From Gloeopeniophorella convolvens (lineage: Eukaryota > Basidiomycota > Agaricomycetes > Russulales): 64,000 bases of DNA. A program made the position numbers and the translations under genes. Location of the stretch: NCBI GenBank assembly GCA_022496205.1, contig WTXD01000035.1, forward strand, positions 62,001 to 126,000, read 5' to 3'. Of the stretch, positions 11,662 to 24,716 are shown in pieces (position 1 is the first letter of the stretch; each line of letters starts with the position of its first letter). The notes below the pieces were generated by a model. The model was not told the DNA's origin, searched no databases, and was given only the letters and a program-made list of their open reading frames with translations.

Positions 11662-14477
11662 GCATGACATTTCGAAGGTAGTGATTTTCCACTTTGCTCG
11701 CTTTTCCCCTCAAATGTCATTGTTTTCTTTTATCTCATGCTGCATGTCTTGCACTGCGTTCATTGTGCCCTTTGTTCGTAGGTCGCCCCTGTATCTAGGC
11801 CATGATAATTTTATCGAGGTATTGCATTGCTTTCCACGCGTTATCTGGAGTGCGGTAGGGCCCATACATACCCTCATCACGACATCTGCCGTCCGAATCA
11901 AACTGAATAACGCGCCTGATGGCGTGTAAGATTGCCATATCTGCTAGTACAGTCACTCGAAGCTTGTTTTGCCGCCAACGGCACGGTTTCACGTCCTTCC
12001 GTGACTGTCAGCTCCTGGCGCTGGCAGTTCCTTCTAGGCGCGCTTCCAGCATCTCACACCCTCGTCAGAAGGCCCGCGAAACGCCGCGAGATGGTGTGCC
12101 ATCCCCCCTACACGTTGCTCTGGGACCAAGTCTTCTCCAACAGGTATTAGTGCATATTCGGACATCGCACACGGGCCCATGACGTCGCGGATTCGCCGCC
12201 TGCGAAGAAGTAAGCCAGTGCGAAGGCAGCGTCCCGGCAGCTGACCCGCGCATCTCACAGCGTCCTGGCGCGCTGCCTTCTCGCGGCGGCAGATGCAAAA
12301 GAAGACGGACGGACCTGGGATTCCGTCGCAAGATCGCTCAGCCCCCTGCGGGCTGGCCCCCGGGCTATTCTCGCGCTGCGCGTCCCATGACTATCAAATT
12401 GGCAGCTCCTGCTGGCTCCCTATGGCTATTCACGTGTCGCGAGGCATTGGCAGTTAACAAAAGCAGACACGGCGTCCCCGTCTCATTATCGCCCTCGAGT
12501 AGTGCCCCTTCTGATCCCGCCTTCGCGGAACTCTGGGTCAATAAATCCCAATCCATGCAGCTGGGGCGCGCCCTAAGTGCGTCGAAGCGCAGTGCGGGGC
12601 CTCAGCAGGGCCCCCGGCCGGGGACCCGCCTTCATACTATCGATTTCCACGCGCGTCTCGGGAGCACGTTTTCTCGATCCGCACCCAGCGCTGACTGCGT
12701 CCCCTGGCCTGTTACGCAAACACGCCTCATGCGCCAGCGCGGGGTCAGCACGCGCGGCGGCCTCAGCCCTCAGAGCCCCACGATTAACGAGGGGCGCCCT
12801 CGTGAGCGGGCGGGACGCTAACAATTACGATGAGTAAGGCTAGCTCCGCGTGCTGTGTACGGCCGCCTGCCTCGCCAGACGAGTCGGTGCCGTGCCGCTG
12901 GTCAGGGGGCCACACGATGCACGTTCCCCCCCTCGGGCCTGTGCAGCTTTACGTGTCCTTTTTTGTATTTTTTTTTCTTCCTTTGCGTTCTTCTAGTGCA
13001 GGGGGGGAGCCGCATCACGCTGATGAAACCCGCTGGCGGTGCACGCACTAGTGGCACCGTGCGCGTGCTATCAGCTGCACCGCTGCTGCTCGGACCTCGC
13101 GAGCGTGTTGTCTATTATCCTCAGTTGTTCAATGATCTATCTCTGTTCCGGAGCGCCGTCCTCGCCCGCGGGGCCGGACGCGATGACGCAGCGTATACGC
13201 GCCCACCGGTGATCCGCACACTTGCTCGCGCCGAGCCGTGCTCCCGACCGAGCAGCAGCGCCCAGCGCAAGTCGTACTTACGTCGGGGCGCAGCAAGCGG
13301 CAGGCGGGGGCGCGGCGGCGGGCGTGACCGGGGCGGGGACGACGAAGCCGGGGAGCCAATGGGGGCGGGGGGCGTAAAAAAGCTTCGAGACTTCTTCATT
13401 TAGCTGAGCCTCGGTGACTCCGTTCCGGGCAGGCGCTTCTCGCCGACTCGGCACGCGCGGGGCGAGAGAGCGCGCCCGATGGCGGGGCTCTTCTTCGCCT
13501 GGCTGCGCTCCCATGCACCGCAGAGCCGCCCCCAGATCCCCTCTATCGATGCGTGCGCCCTGCGCCCGCCCGCTGCGCACTGCCTGCCCTGCCGCCCTGC
13601 CCTGCCTGTGCTGGCGTGCACGCCCCCCGTCCCCTCCCCTACCGCGCCGGCAGATCCGCGTCTGCCATCACGATGGCAAGCTTCGCATGAGAACGGGAGA
13701 GCCTTACACGCGTTTTCTTCTCAACAAGTGTGCAGGGTGGCCAGTTGACGCACCTTCCCGATTGCGATTACCCGATCGCTCTCACGGACGGGAACCAGGC
13801 GAGCGGTTCCGATCAATTTACGCGCCGCCTGGAGCGAATCGCGGCGCTGAGCAGCTGACTCCGCGGAGCACCATAAGTGGCTCTATGGTCACTCGGCTGC
13901 AGCACACGCACGCACACACGGTGGGGCAAATGGGTCTTCTAGTCTATCATCGCGGGACGCAGACAAGTAGTACATTACTTCTTTCCTCCCCGAGCGACAG
14001 ACATGACAGCGGAGGGGAACAATGACAGAGTCCGAATCATGCAGAGCACAAGGAAAACAAGAATGGGTAGAACATAAAGCAGCGAGCGATTGCATACGGA
14101 ACTAACGAGACTATAACGCAGAGATGGTAAGGGTAAGGGTGCAAAGGCGAGAACGATCTGGATCAGAAAACGAGCGGCGCGAGTTGGTCGAAGGAAAGCG
14201 AGTAAGAGAAACATGAAAACAGCGCCGCGTTTTGGTGGAATCGGAGGTATCAGCGGGGCATGCTGAGACAGGGATTATGCAGGCGAAACAGCTGGAGAAC
14301 TATGTAGTGCTACAATGCCGGCCACGGTGCGCTCAGGCCACACCAGCCACTGAAATTTGACCATCAGCTCCAGGTTATTGTGTGAGAAAGGCGTATATAT
14401 CCTCACCTTGATGATATACAATAAATGCCATGGGGATGAAGTGAATATTGCGAGGAGAGGGGGGATGTATGCTGGTT
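11662..14477. other. Long intergenic region without a supported gene
   Basis: About 2.8 kb between the convergent 3' ends of pinin and the TEA gene. The segment 12.0-13.7 kb is very GC-rich, so long open frames occur by chance on both strands (for example a 203-codon frame at 13414-14025, Arg/Pro/Ala-rich). None shows a known domain or a consistent exon chain. A T-rich run lies at about 12959-12982. Since both neighbours point inward it should hold no promoter for them, which makes its length notable. Confidence 0.45.
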
Positions 14478-15987
14478 CTACAACAGAGATTCGGGCGCTG
14501 GGGGAGGGTACCCACTCCAGCGGGAGTCGAATGCGTCGTCCACGGACAAGGGGGATAAGTGAGGATAGGCAGCCTCGGGCTGCAGGTGGCCCAAGCTGCC
14601 CGACGAGAGGTACTGCGCCACATGATCGCCGCTCTCGCTGAACGTCGCACTGACGGGGGAGATGGGCAAATCGTGCATATATCCTGACTGCTCAATGCGG
14701 ACGCCTCCCGAGGACAATGGATATTGATTATGGATGCTGGCCGGGGAAGCGGTGGAGGACGATGGCGTGGGCGAATGCGGCCTCTGTTCATTGAGTTGAT
14801 ATACAACTGTGAGGAGCGTGGTCTGGAGCGGAACCTCGCCATCCGAAGTGCGTCCCTGAATGGTCTGGATGATCTCCTGAACGATCGAGTACCGCCCTGG
14901 CTCTGGACCCGCCGTCAGCGCCATCGATGAGCGCGCGCTGCCGGAATGCGAACAACGCACCATGAGATTGGCACAGGCGATCCCAGTACTGGGGCACCAG
15001 GGTCGTCCGGTAGAGGAACATGCCGGACTCGTCCTTGGTGGTAGCACAGACCACGTCCGTGTCGTCAGAGTGGATGCGGGCACCGTCAAAGTAGACTGCG
15101 CAAGATGACTTGGCCACCACGAACGAGGGAGACGTGAACGTGACGGTGGGGTCGATGGCACGCAATGGGCGGGGCTTGGGAGAGTGGAAGATGTTGACTT
15201 GTGATGCGTGCGCGAACGTCTGGGCCTCTGGCGAGTGGGGAGGCGTCATCATGGGGTTGCCCATGACAATACCAGAGTCATCCGAGGGTGACCACGGCAC
15301 ATTGGCTGCGAGCACATCAATATGTACGAGTGCGCGCGCGGTGCGGGCCGGTGCATGAGTACGGTCGACGATGATACGCTCCGACGCGGATGCGTCAGAG
15401 GAAGAGGCGGCATCGGACAGGTGGGCGTCTTCGAGCGAGGGTGAAACCTCGTGCGCGTCCGAAGACGGCGAGTAATCACGATTGGAGAGGAGTTTGAGGA
15501 CTGGATGGCAGACCAGAGAGCCAATCAGCACAAAGTGAGGCCGGGGCGAGGAGAGCACGAACTCCTCTTCCCGCCGCATGTATCCCGGAGCTGCTGAAGC
15601 CGGCTGCCGACCTGCTTGGCCGTCCTGCGCTTCCCGGTAACATGGTAGATGTAGTCCGAGATGAAACGGTTGCGGTTTGGGAACCTGCTGAGGGAGCGAG
15701 TAGAACGCGAAGTCTCGGGGCGGTACTTGTCGAGCGCTGAGAGGGAGTTTGGGTGAGTTCGAGAGATCGGTGGGCGTGGACGATGGGGACAGACCCTCTA
15801 CCAAGGCAGCCTCGAGATAGGGAGGCCAGACAGCCTCGCCCTTTCCCTTGAGGGTCTTCCAGCTCTTGCGACCACTGACGATGGTGTTGACGGCGTCCCT
15901 TGTCCTGTCATCGCAGGCGAGGGGATAAGAGAGATCATCGACAGCGGACATGCGGACAAAGTCTGAGAGGGAGGAGGAGTTGGCCAT
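14478..15987 (-). CDS. TEA/ATTS-domain transcription factor (TEC1/AbaA/TEAD family)
   Basis: DNA-binding regulator of the family that controls filamentous growth and sporulation in fungi (TEC1, AbaA). Four exons (15795-15987, 15563-15736, 14961-15500, 14478-14902) join in frame to 443 residues. The TEA domain spans about residues 48-122: VWPPYLEAALVEALDKYRP, RFPNRNRFISDYIYHVTGK and RRTAKQVGSRLQQLRDTC, the last being the third-helix recognition signature. It is interrupted by the first intron. After it come a Ser/Asp-rich linker and a region (SFVVAKSSCAVYFDG, LVPQYWDRLC, GRYSIVQEIIQTIQG) resembling the conserved C-terminal part of fungal TEA proteins. The start at 15987 is the first ATG and fits the N-terminus. 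About 3.4 kb of upstream DNA is free of genes and carries many CCAAT motifs. Confidence 0.92.
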
Positions 15988-16653
15988 CGAGGCTAAGGGA
16001 ACGAGCTAAAAAGAGAATGACAGGCGAGCAGAGGATGCTAGTGCAGTATAAGACGGGCGGACACTTGGGCGGACGCCAGCGGGAGACTAGCGAGCCACGG
16101 CTAACCAAAAACGAGGCCGATTATATCCTGGGCGAGTCCGAGTGTGTTGTCTCGAGTAAGATGATGATGATGGGAACTTTACCTTTCGTCTGGTCCAAAA
16201 CTGTCGCGTCCCCCCGTTCGGAATACACTTGCCGAATCCAAGAGTCAATTCAACCCATCTTTGTTCGGCCTCTCCCATCGTAGATCTCGCCCAGCTTAAA
16301 CATTTTCGTCGATTAGACGCCCACTTGCTGATTATTAGACAATATTCGAACTGCCTTACCGTCATTCCCGCATAATTAACCATTCCCAGTCCCAGCCCAG
16401 CCCCCCGTTCCGAGATTCCCTGCCCCCCCGGGACAGCCTCCATGTTTGCCCATCCGGCCCACCTTCACGCCCGGTCGCCATGGACCCGCTTGACCTGGAT
16501 TCCGCTCGTGGCGCAGCCACGGGATTTTCACCTGCCACCACTATTCGCCGCATCCTGTGTTGCGCGACTGCCTAACCTGGGGCGGCGAGGGAAAAGCTCC
16601 GAGCACCCGCATTTGGTAATATAGGCCTCTCGCCCGTCACGTAACCCCGCCGT

Positions 16654-17453
16654 CCAATCCCAGCCCCAGCCTCCCGGCACGATGGAAGCGTTCTGAACGT
16701 CCAGACCAGACCAACTCGGTGCCCCACGTCTTCCCGTCGCTCGGGTGCTCCAGGCTCCAGTCGCGAATAGCGCACCGCTCCTGCCACTCACCGCCCCCGT
16801 CGTAAGCCCATCCCTCTCTCCCGCCCAAGCTTGGCCCCCTCGTCTCGACCTTTAGCCCCCCCCGGGCGCGGCCGAGCTTGGCCCCGCGATCATTGTGCGA
16901 CCGACCCGATTTCGGGTAAATTCCCACCACACACACACCTCCCCGCGCAGCCATTGGCTCGCTGCGCGCGCCACCTCCAGATGCTTCCCCATCGTCCAAT
17001 CACGTACGCCGACCAATGACAGGACGGCGCCCCCCTGCAGGGCCCTGCCCTCTCCTCTCGTGCGTTCTCTCTCAGCTCCTCGGCTTCCGTGCGCCGGCCA
17101 ATCGCGCGACGTCCTTTCTGGAACGCCAGCGCCCCACCTTCAACACGTTTCGTATCGTGCCGGCACGCTGCCTCCCAGCTCGCCGTGACATGGGCACGCC
17201 CCGACCGCGGCTTCCCCTAGCCAAAAGGAAGGAGAGAAAAACACGAGCTCGCGCCTGTGTGGATCCGCGTCCGATCCTGCTTCATGCCAAATAGTAAGTG
17301 CTCCCGGCGTATGGAACGCCATGTTGCTGTCCTGCCCACCCTGTCCAGTTTCCATGTTGAATAGAGTTGCCCTGCCGCGATCCCAGCATCTGCCTGACAG
17401 TGCACCGCCTAATTGGCCACGACTAGCGCATCTCATGTCACTCCTCCGCCAAT
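16654..17453. promoter_or_regulatory. Cluster of CCAAT boxes upstream of the TEA gene
   Basis: Seven CCAAT or ATTGG pentamers occur in 800 bp: 16654, 16953 (ATTGG), 16996, 17013, 17098, 17412 (ATTGG) and 17449. Four lie within 150 bp (16953-17102). CCAAT is the site of the HAP/NF-Y complex. With this base composition only one or two would be expected by chance. The block starts about 670 bp upstream of the TEA start codon. Function is inferred. Confidence 0.45.
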
Positions 17454-19007
17454 GATCGCACCGATATGTCATCACCGCGTCACAGAATTCTCAGACGCCC
17501 GGCGAGCGAATCATTAGCAAACCGACCGGCTCGTCGGTCTCCACCGAACGGTCCAGTGTTCTGCGCAGACTGCACGAAAAACACGAGCTTAGAGCCCCTC
17601 CCTAGGCTCTTCGGAACCCATTGCGCGCCCACGCATGCCCTCCTGGTTCACTCGCACCTCCCAGACAAGTTAGATACCCCGCCCAGTCTGGGCGTCGCAC
17701 ATAGACGGCGCGAGAAAAGCCCCACGGCGACGCATGCGAATGTTCTACCGCCGCCAGAAGCAAGAAGCTCCCTCCACAGCTCGACATCCCAAGGCGAATT
17801 GAACGCTAACGTTATCGCGCCTCACACATTGACGTCTGCCTTAATTTGTCCCGATCCCGTATACCCCCCAACAAAGCATCCACCCCGCACGGGCCCGGCA
17901 TCGCCCGTCGCCGCACGTCTGCCCATCGCTCCTCAGCTCCTTCAAGTTCGCCGGGTGCGCCAAGGGAGGCAGTAAGTCGCGCGACCCACCCGCCCCGTCC
18001 GCCTGCCCGCCCGTTGCAACGACCCGGCGCTGCCGGGCGCGGGCACGCCCGCGCCGGAAACAAACTCGCCGCTGCGCACAGCGCGATCTAAGATTGTGCG
18101 ATCGGATCGATCTCTACGGGCCGGTTGCGGGCCGCGCCCGCCCGGCGGCACGACGCGTACGCGAGGGCACTCGGACGCCCTGCGCTGGGCCTCCCGCCGA
18201 TCGCGGGGGCTGTGGGCATCGCGGGCACACAGATGCAGGTGGGGGTACGGCAGCGCGGCGTCATCGTCGCGAATTCGTGTCGCGCTGACAGCCGAGCCGA
18301 GTCCGAGCGCGTCGTGTGCCGTTTGGGAGTGGCGTGTGGCGGGCAGCCCCAGCTGTCTGACACGCCCATAGTCTCGCGCGGGCATCCCCATTAGGGAGCG
18401 TCTTCGGATCCCCGGGGCAGTTGTGCGCAGACGCGCGCGGCGTACGTACGGCCTGGGCGAGGTTATCGGGGCGAGATCGCCACGCGCGTGCGCGCGCCTG
18501 TCTGCAGCCGCTTCGCCACGCGCTCGCAGCGCACCCTTGCCAGGAGGGCTGCAGCTGTCGAGCTGTCAATCTGACACAGCTCGCGCGGCTGGCTCCCACG
18601 CTCCAGAGCGTCCGATCGACGCGCATCGGGCGACGCTCTCGCGCCGCAGCGCTGCCACCCCGCGTGCTTCGAGAACCGCCCCATCAGTCCAGTGCGACCA
18701 CAAGGCTCGCGAACGCACTGCCATCGCGCCGTCACTGCGTCAGAGGATTTTCCCCGGCCAAACAAGGGCAAAGCGCCGATAAAACAGACAAGGCCGTGGA
18801 AGCCAACAAGACGGTGGAATCGTAGCACCTGTGCTGTGCATTTAGGGTGGCACTCGTCTTGGTCGTTGCCGCGCGGTACCGCGGCCCCTGCGCGCGCTGC
18901 TCGTGTGCGGGTATGGTATGCAGCAATTCCAGCAGTCAGTATCTGTGTCCGTGAATATCATGTGCGACTGTGGACCGCGCAGGTATGTATGCATACGCAT
19001 GTAGTAA

Positions 19008-19024
19008 GTACGTACGTACGTACG
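19008..19024 (+). repeat. Short GTAC tandem repeat
   Basis: Four uninterrupted copies of the self-complementary tetramer GTAC plus one base, in non-coding DNA. It is a small microsatellite with no evident function. Confidence 0.7.
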
Positions 19025-19396
19025 AATGTCCGTCTGCCAGGCGCGGGGCTGGAATCCGGGCAAAGGAATGTTACAACCTATCGAGGTCGCCGAAAAACGT
19101 GTTCGCAAGTCAGCCGAGCTGTGTGCAGCGCACCGGGCCAAGGCAATGACAATAATGTCCGAGTCGAGTCTGTCCGAACCGGTCGAAGAAATAAAAAAAG
19201 TAAGAAATAAACCTGGGCGCATGCACGCTACGCCGGTCTGTATATCAATCGGCGGAGCGTACACCGCAAGCGTCCGTCGCGCCTCAGGATCACAAATGCT
19301 GCCTCGCCTCTAGCAGGCCAAGTACTCCCCAAGAAATCTCTGACGCGATCCCCCCGCGGCGCAGAGGCAGCGCGCCGTCCCCCTCCACTTGCCAGC

Positions 19397-22300
19397 TCAC
19401 AGCAGCACCGGCGGCGGCGTCGGCGCAGGCGTCGCGCGCACGACGAGCGTCGAGGCCGGGCACGCCGCGGTGGGTGTGACGACCCCGTCCGAGTCCCACG
19501 CATTGGGGTAGCTGCAGCCCGCGACGGTCGTCATCGCGCTCGCGGTGTCCTGCGGGTCGAACCAACCATCCCCCTGCGACACCGACGGCGTCAGCTGCGC
19601 CGGGGGCAGCGTCGAGATGGCCGCGGTGGGCGTATACGTCGGGAGTGCGGCGTACAGCACGCCATCGACGTCCGAGATCGTCGCGGGCGGCCACTGCGCA
19701 AACGAGGCAGACACGACAGGGTCGATCGTGCCCGCACCCGCGCCACCCGTCTGCCATGCCGAGTAGGTACCCGCGAACGGCACCTGGTTCGCACCCAGTG
19801 CCTGGCACTTGCCCACGCTCGCGCGCGGGTCCAGCGGCATCCAACCGTTCTCGAGCCCTAGCTGGTACGACCACAGCGGTGCCTCCACGGTCCCCGAGGT
19901 GGAGGAGTTGCCGATCTGTGTGCTCACAGGTCAACCTTAACGCCTGACACGGAGCGCGCCCGTGAGAGTGCACAGGGTGGGGAGAGCTCCACGGACCTTC
20001 CACGTCCAGAACCACCAGTTGTGCGTCGCGTCCATGCTTGCGAGCGAGAAATCAAGAAGCCCTTGCTTGAATGTTTGGTTCCAGTTTTGCCAATCGATGA
20101 AAGGGGTGCAGTCGCCACCGAAGTTCGGATGGCCCTGAACGCCGTTGATGAACAACCCACAGTCGTTGTACCCGTTGCTGAACTCGCCCGCAATGGTCAC
20201 GCCGAATGCGGATTGGCTGGCGCAGGTACATAATTAGCGCCGACAATCACCTGACAAACGGCGCGAGGAAAGCTTCGCACCTAGTGTTGATGTTGGGACC
20301 CCAGGCATTGCACGCTTGCTTCGGCCAGATGCCTCCAGGTTCTCCGATTCCATCGTCTGTAACAAGGGGCTCGTTGTTCGGTTGCCCGTCGAACGCGAAG
20401 TAGGGGTGTGTGTCGAGGATGATTCGGTCTGAACCAGGGAGGAAGTCCGCCCACTTCGATATGCCGATGAACCCATCGTGTATGGCAATGTATGGCCCGT
20501 GGCCTTCTCCAAGCCCGGTGATGCCCCGTATCATGTCGTGAGCTTGGAGGTAACTGCAAGCGACGGGAATGAGGCGCGCGTTAGTGGGTGCTCGTGTGGG
20601 ATCGAGAAATACAATCTCATCAGAAATTTGCGAAACTTAGACAAATGGGGATGATGTTGAATCGTGATAAGTGGAATAAATGGCGGATCCAAAAAGGATG
20701 GCAGAGAGAAGGGAAGCGCTGAGCGCTGGAGCCTGAAATCAAGGCGCACTCACAATGAAGTCATCTGGTCCTGGCCAATGGTCGATACAAGCGCTTCGTT
20801 GATGATTCCAAACACGGGGATCACAGCCTGGTACTCAGGCTGGGAGATGAACTCTGTGATGATGCGAATGTAGTCCAAAGTCCGCTGCGCGTTCGCGATG
20901 CCCATGATTCCGTTCAAGAAGTTAACCTGGCCCTGTCTGCCCGAATGGTTGTAGCCTGATTGAGGCACGGGGAATCGATAGGTTTGGGAGCAAGTAGACA
21001 GATGAAGAACAAACAGTGTCAAGGAAGCGTCGCAGATGTCAGATAGATGAGCCGAGCAGCATGCGCACTTTTTACGTACCGTTTTGAGAGCCAGGAACGG
21101 TGTGCAGATCGAGGTAGATGCGCAAACCGTATTTGCGGGCCCAGCCAAAGACTCGCAGGATGTACCTGTGATCCTAAGTCAGTACCCATGCGGTCTCCGA
21201 AGTGCATTTCGAGACTGGAGAAGAGCTTTCTCAGTTGAGAGGTGTCAACTCACTTCCAGCTGACTTTGGCGAGGAACGGCTCCCCTGGCCACGTCTCGAT
21301 GCACCAAAACGGAATTGGTAAGCGAAGCCAGTTCAACCCCGCTCCTGCGATGTCGGCGATGTCTTTCTCGGTCTGCAAATGAACATGTCCAGACAATTTA
21401 CGCCGCGGCGGTGGTGCGGACAGGGCAGGAACAAGTCAACAGGGTGAAACGTGTACTCGGGTGAGTCGACGCACGATGAACGTGTCGTAATGCGCCTCGA
21501 GCTGCGCTTGTAGGCCGCCGCCAGGGCCCGTGTCGGCAGCCATGGCTTCGCTGAGGGTCCATTCGTCGATGGCTCCGGGGTATTTTTGGTATAACGCAGG
21601 CGAGATAAACGGCTCCAGGACGAATAAGCCACCGAGATTCACGCCGTACACATGGTCAGTTCCCCAATTCCAGCTGGTATTCAACGGCGGCGTCCAAGAA
21701 TTGGGACGGGCGTCGTTGTTGAAGGGATCTTTAGGGTCATCCACCCCTGTAAGGTGCGACGCATCAGTCATGTGGCTTAATCAGGGGGCGAAATAGGCTA
21801 TGGAAGCTGATAGCAATGGGCTTCCCAGCCGTTTTGCCTCTCTGCGAACGCTCGGTTGAGCCAGAGTGGCTCTAAGTACTCATGCTCGGGCCCTCGATTT
21901 ACTTGGAGGGAAAAAAGCATCGTGCCAGATGATGGAAAGGGTAGGCTTCCATGCGAAGTAGGCTATACGCGTTCGCGGGGCGCCGACAGAACCGCAGAAG
22001 GTGGAGAGAGTGAGAACTCACAGAAACCTCCAAACTTGTTTGAGTACGTGAACGTGGTGTTTCCGGACACTATAGTGGAGCCATCGCTGCCTGAGGTTGC
22101 GCCGGAAGGACTGCCCGGATTGCCGTTGCCGTTGCCGCTGCTACTTGGGCTGCTCGGATTACTCGGATTACTTGGGTCGCTTATGTCACTGGAAGAGTGG
22201 TGGTGCGTCTTGTGGATCACGGTGAAATACACGGGAAGAATGACGGCAAGGACGATGGCCACGAGTGCGGCCAGGGCGACCCAGAGGACGGGGCGACGGT

Positions 22301-22583
22301 AGAATGGTCTGCGGGCGGTGGTGGCGGAGACAGGAACACCCGCTGCTTCCGCCCTGCCTGGGAGAAAAGAGGTAGACTGGGACGGGGTAGCGCCTGCATC
22401 TTGGTCCAGGTTGGGCGTGCCAGGCGTGAAGGCCAGGGAATCGCGCGGGGTGTTGTTAAGGGAAGGACCGGGGTTAAAATAAGACGAGCGCGGGGGGCCG
22501 AGCTGGGCGTTGGGGTGCAGAGGTGTGTGGAGGGGCGTGGCGTAGCCTGAGGTGGCCTCGGACATGGGACGGTCTTCAGCCAT
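19397..22583 (-). CDS. Membrane-anchored exo-1,3-beta-glucanase, GH5 (subfamily 9 type)
   Basis: Cell-wall glucan 1,3-beta-glucosidase that trims beta-1,3-glucan chains. Eight exons (22028-22583, 21475-21746, 21254-21372, 21080-21165, 20754-20955, 20281-20553, 19997-20216, 19397-19915) join in frame to 748 residues. A cytosolic tail is followed by one membrane segment (about residues 98-123, LWVALAALVAIVLAVILPVY), then a Ser/Pro/Asn/Gly repeat linker, so this is a type II protein like the ExgD/Exg3 group. The GH5 barrel follows: VYGVNLGGLFVLEPFISP, NWLRLPIPFWCIET, LRIYLDLHTVPGSQNG, the acid/base Glu in GIINE, ILDTHPYFAFD, and the nucleophile Glu in TIAGEFSNGYND. The C-terminal domain ends at APTPPPVLL with no second anchor. 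Catalytic residues are present. Confidence 0.93.
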
Positions 22584-24716
22584 GGCCAGCGACGACGGTG
22601 GGGGGCGCAGAGGTGGGAGGACGCTGGGAGCAAGTCGTCAAGACTGGGGGCGTTAGCGGTGCGTCCGCCGCTTTCGCCCAACGGGGCATGTCACTCCACA
22701 ACATGAGCACGTTGTCCCATGACAGGCTTATAAATAACGCCATCCTGCTCCTGGCGGTCTATTTTTGCCTTCAACCACGCTCTGGTCTCCTTGCAGAGTC
22801 CTGCGAGCATGCTTGTGGCCATTTCACTTTAGCAAGCGTGCAAGGGATACGCATTATGATCGACGAGATGTTGAGTCCGGGTCTAGCGAACCCTAGCGAT
22901 CCCAGGCCTTCCCAGGCCTGTCAACAGCTGTCAACTGAACGGCGCGATCTCTGTGTTCCCCAGATTAGGTAACCTGCCTTTTCCCATCACGCTTTGTCAC
23001 GCGAACTCACGCATACGTGGCACAACGCGGTCACCTGCCCCAACGCTGCCCAATCATGTCGCTCGGGAGAGAGAGCTCCACACGAGCTCGCTCTTGGTTC
23101 TCTCGCCGCCGAGTACGTTCCCTTCATTACCGAACCTTCATTTCGTCAACCGCGCGTATCCGCCATTACGCTTACAACTCGCCAAACGACTCAGCGAACC
23201 AACAACGAGCAATTCAGAGTTTACCAGAAGCCAACTTCTATCTGGCCTATCGCGGTCCTCCTCGGACCTCAGATGAAATAACCGATAAAGTTCAATCGTT
23301 GGCCCGCCGCGATTGGGTGTGTCGATCGGAGCGATCCGCCGCTTTCCTGGTCCAACCAGAAGTCGGCCTTTCGTGCTGGCACTCCAGCGCGAGTGCGCAT
23401 CTTTGCGGCGGCGGAATTCTCGCCCAGCTCCAATGGACGGCTGATTCAGGCTGAGCTGAGCACTCAGCGTAAGCTCCGGCTTGGGCTTCTCGGGTACGTA
23501 TGGGCCACGCACGCGTCAAAGTCATCTCACAGCCTCCTAGCCTTATTTGTAGCTTCCCACTGCAGCTCGCCGCGATATCGTCCAAAGCGAGCATCCCCCA
23601 AAGTACCCCCAAAACCCAGGGACTGGTCACTGAAGCCTTCAACTCGTGAGGTCTTCGCGTCTAATCATAGCCTTCCGGGACTCTATGGTTGCCGCATTGT
23701 GGGTCTTATTGCACCCCGGCGAGCGAGTTGCAGCATGTGCCGCGATGCGTTCGCGCGCGTGTTGAACCTGGCGAACCGTCGGACAACGATGGCGCCTTTC
23801 ATGGACCTGCCAAATCCCAGCAATAGACAGCTCCTGTCCTCCCACGCACTATTAGACTTTACCTTGTCTGGCCGAACGGCCATATCGCAGGGCCACGGAC
23901 GTCTTCTTCGTCCAAGGAAAGCGCAGATCAGCCTCTCTCTCACCACTCATCTACGACCTCGCGTCTCTTCCATTCGCCGTAATCACTTTGAGGGGCCCTT
24001 CATCTTTTTCTCATTTGTTCAGCCTGAAACAGGGACCTCCACATGTATACCCCGTCCGTCAGGATGATTCTGCGAGAAGGACGTCGCCCGGCGTTACGTC
24101 CTGTGCCGTTCAGCTGTAGTGATAAATTATTAATCACACCTCACGTCATCGCATGCGGCCCACGAGCGTACACCCGTCCGACCGCTCCGCGGAAGGGCTC
24201 TTGTTAAGGGATCGTAGCGACGACGCGAGAAACCCGTTGTCACTTTGCTTCCGGCGACTTTGTAACTGCGGCCCCAGCCCGCACCTACTGCACCCGCTCC
24301 GACACCCGCATTGCAGTGCACATTCAGTGTAAGGGTAACACACGCGGCTACCAATTGTCCCACCTCCTTCCTCGGAGCTCCGCCGCTGAATCGCGTCCTC
24401 GGAGCTTCTGGCCAGCTTCTTTTAATTGAGAGCTATGTACGGCCGTCCATGGCGCAGCGCCTGTGTCACTCGCTGGGCGGAGCTGCAAAGCGCGCCATGT
24501 GGCTTCTGGCGGCTTTCAACATTTGATATGCGTCTTGTCTCCACTTGGCGCAACCTAGTCGGACAACGTGCACGTTGCGCGCAGCCTCCCGGACATGATA
24601 CGAGAACAAAGGGAAGAAAAAAGAAGAAAATCTGACCGACTAGAAACAATGCGATAACGAAATACGGGACTCGACGAACAAGAAGATGCGCGGAGAAGCA
24701 TCACCTTACCGGTACC
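22584..24716. other. Upstream region of the GH5 gene; no supported gene
   Basis: About 2.1 kb between the GH5 start and the 3' end of the dynamin-like gene. A TATAAATA sequence lies at 22729-22736, about 146 bp upstream of the GH5 ATG but oriented to the plus strand. A short direct duplication CCCAGGCCT occurs near 22900. A 224-codon open frame on the plus strand (23393-24067) has no recognised motif and is not called. Confidence 0.45.

Larger units (their letters stand above)
15988..19396. other. Long upstream region of the TEA gene
   Basis: About 3.4 kb without a supported gene between the TEA-factor start and the 3' end of the GH5 gene. Only the TEA gene has its 5' end here, so the region is a candidate for extended promoter control, as expected for a developmental regulator. 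It is GC-rich, contains a cluster of CCAAT/ATTGG motifs (16654-17453) and a short GTAC tandem repeat (19008-19024). Open frames inside are Arg/Ala/Pro-rich frames typical of GC-rich non-coding DNA. Confidence 0.5.

Noticed and set aside
13414..14025. 203-codon open frame on the plus strand in GC-rich DNA
   Set aside because: Arg/Pro/Ala-rich product typical of non-coding GC-rich sequence read in frame; no family features.
23393..24067. 224-codon open frame on the plus strand
   Set aside because: No recognisable motif, no start context and no linked exons.
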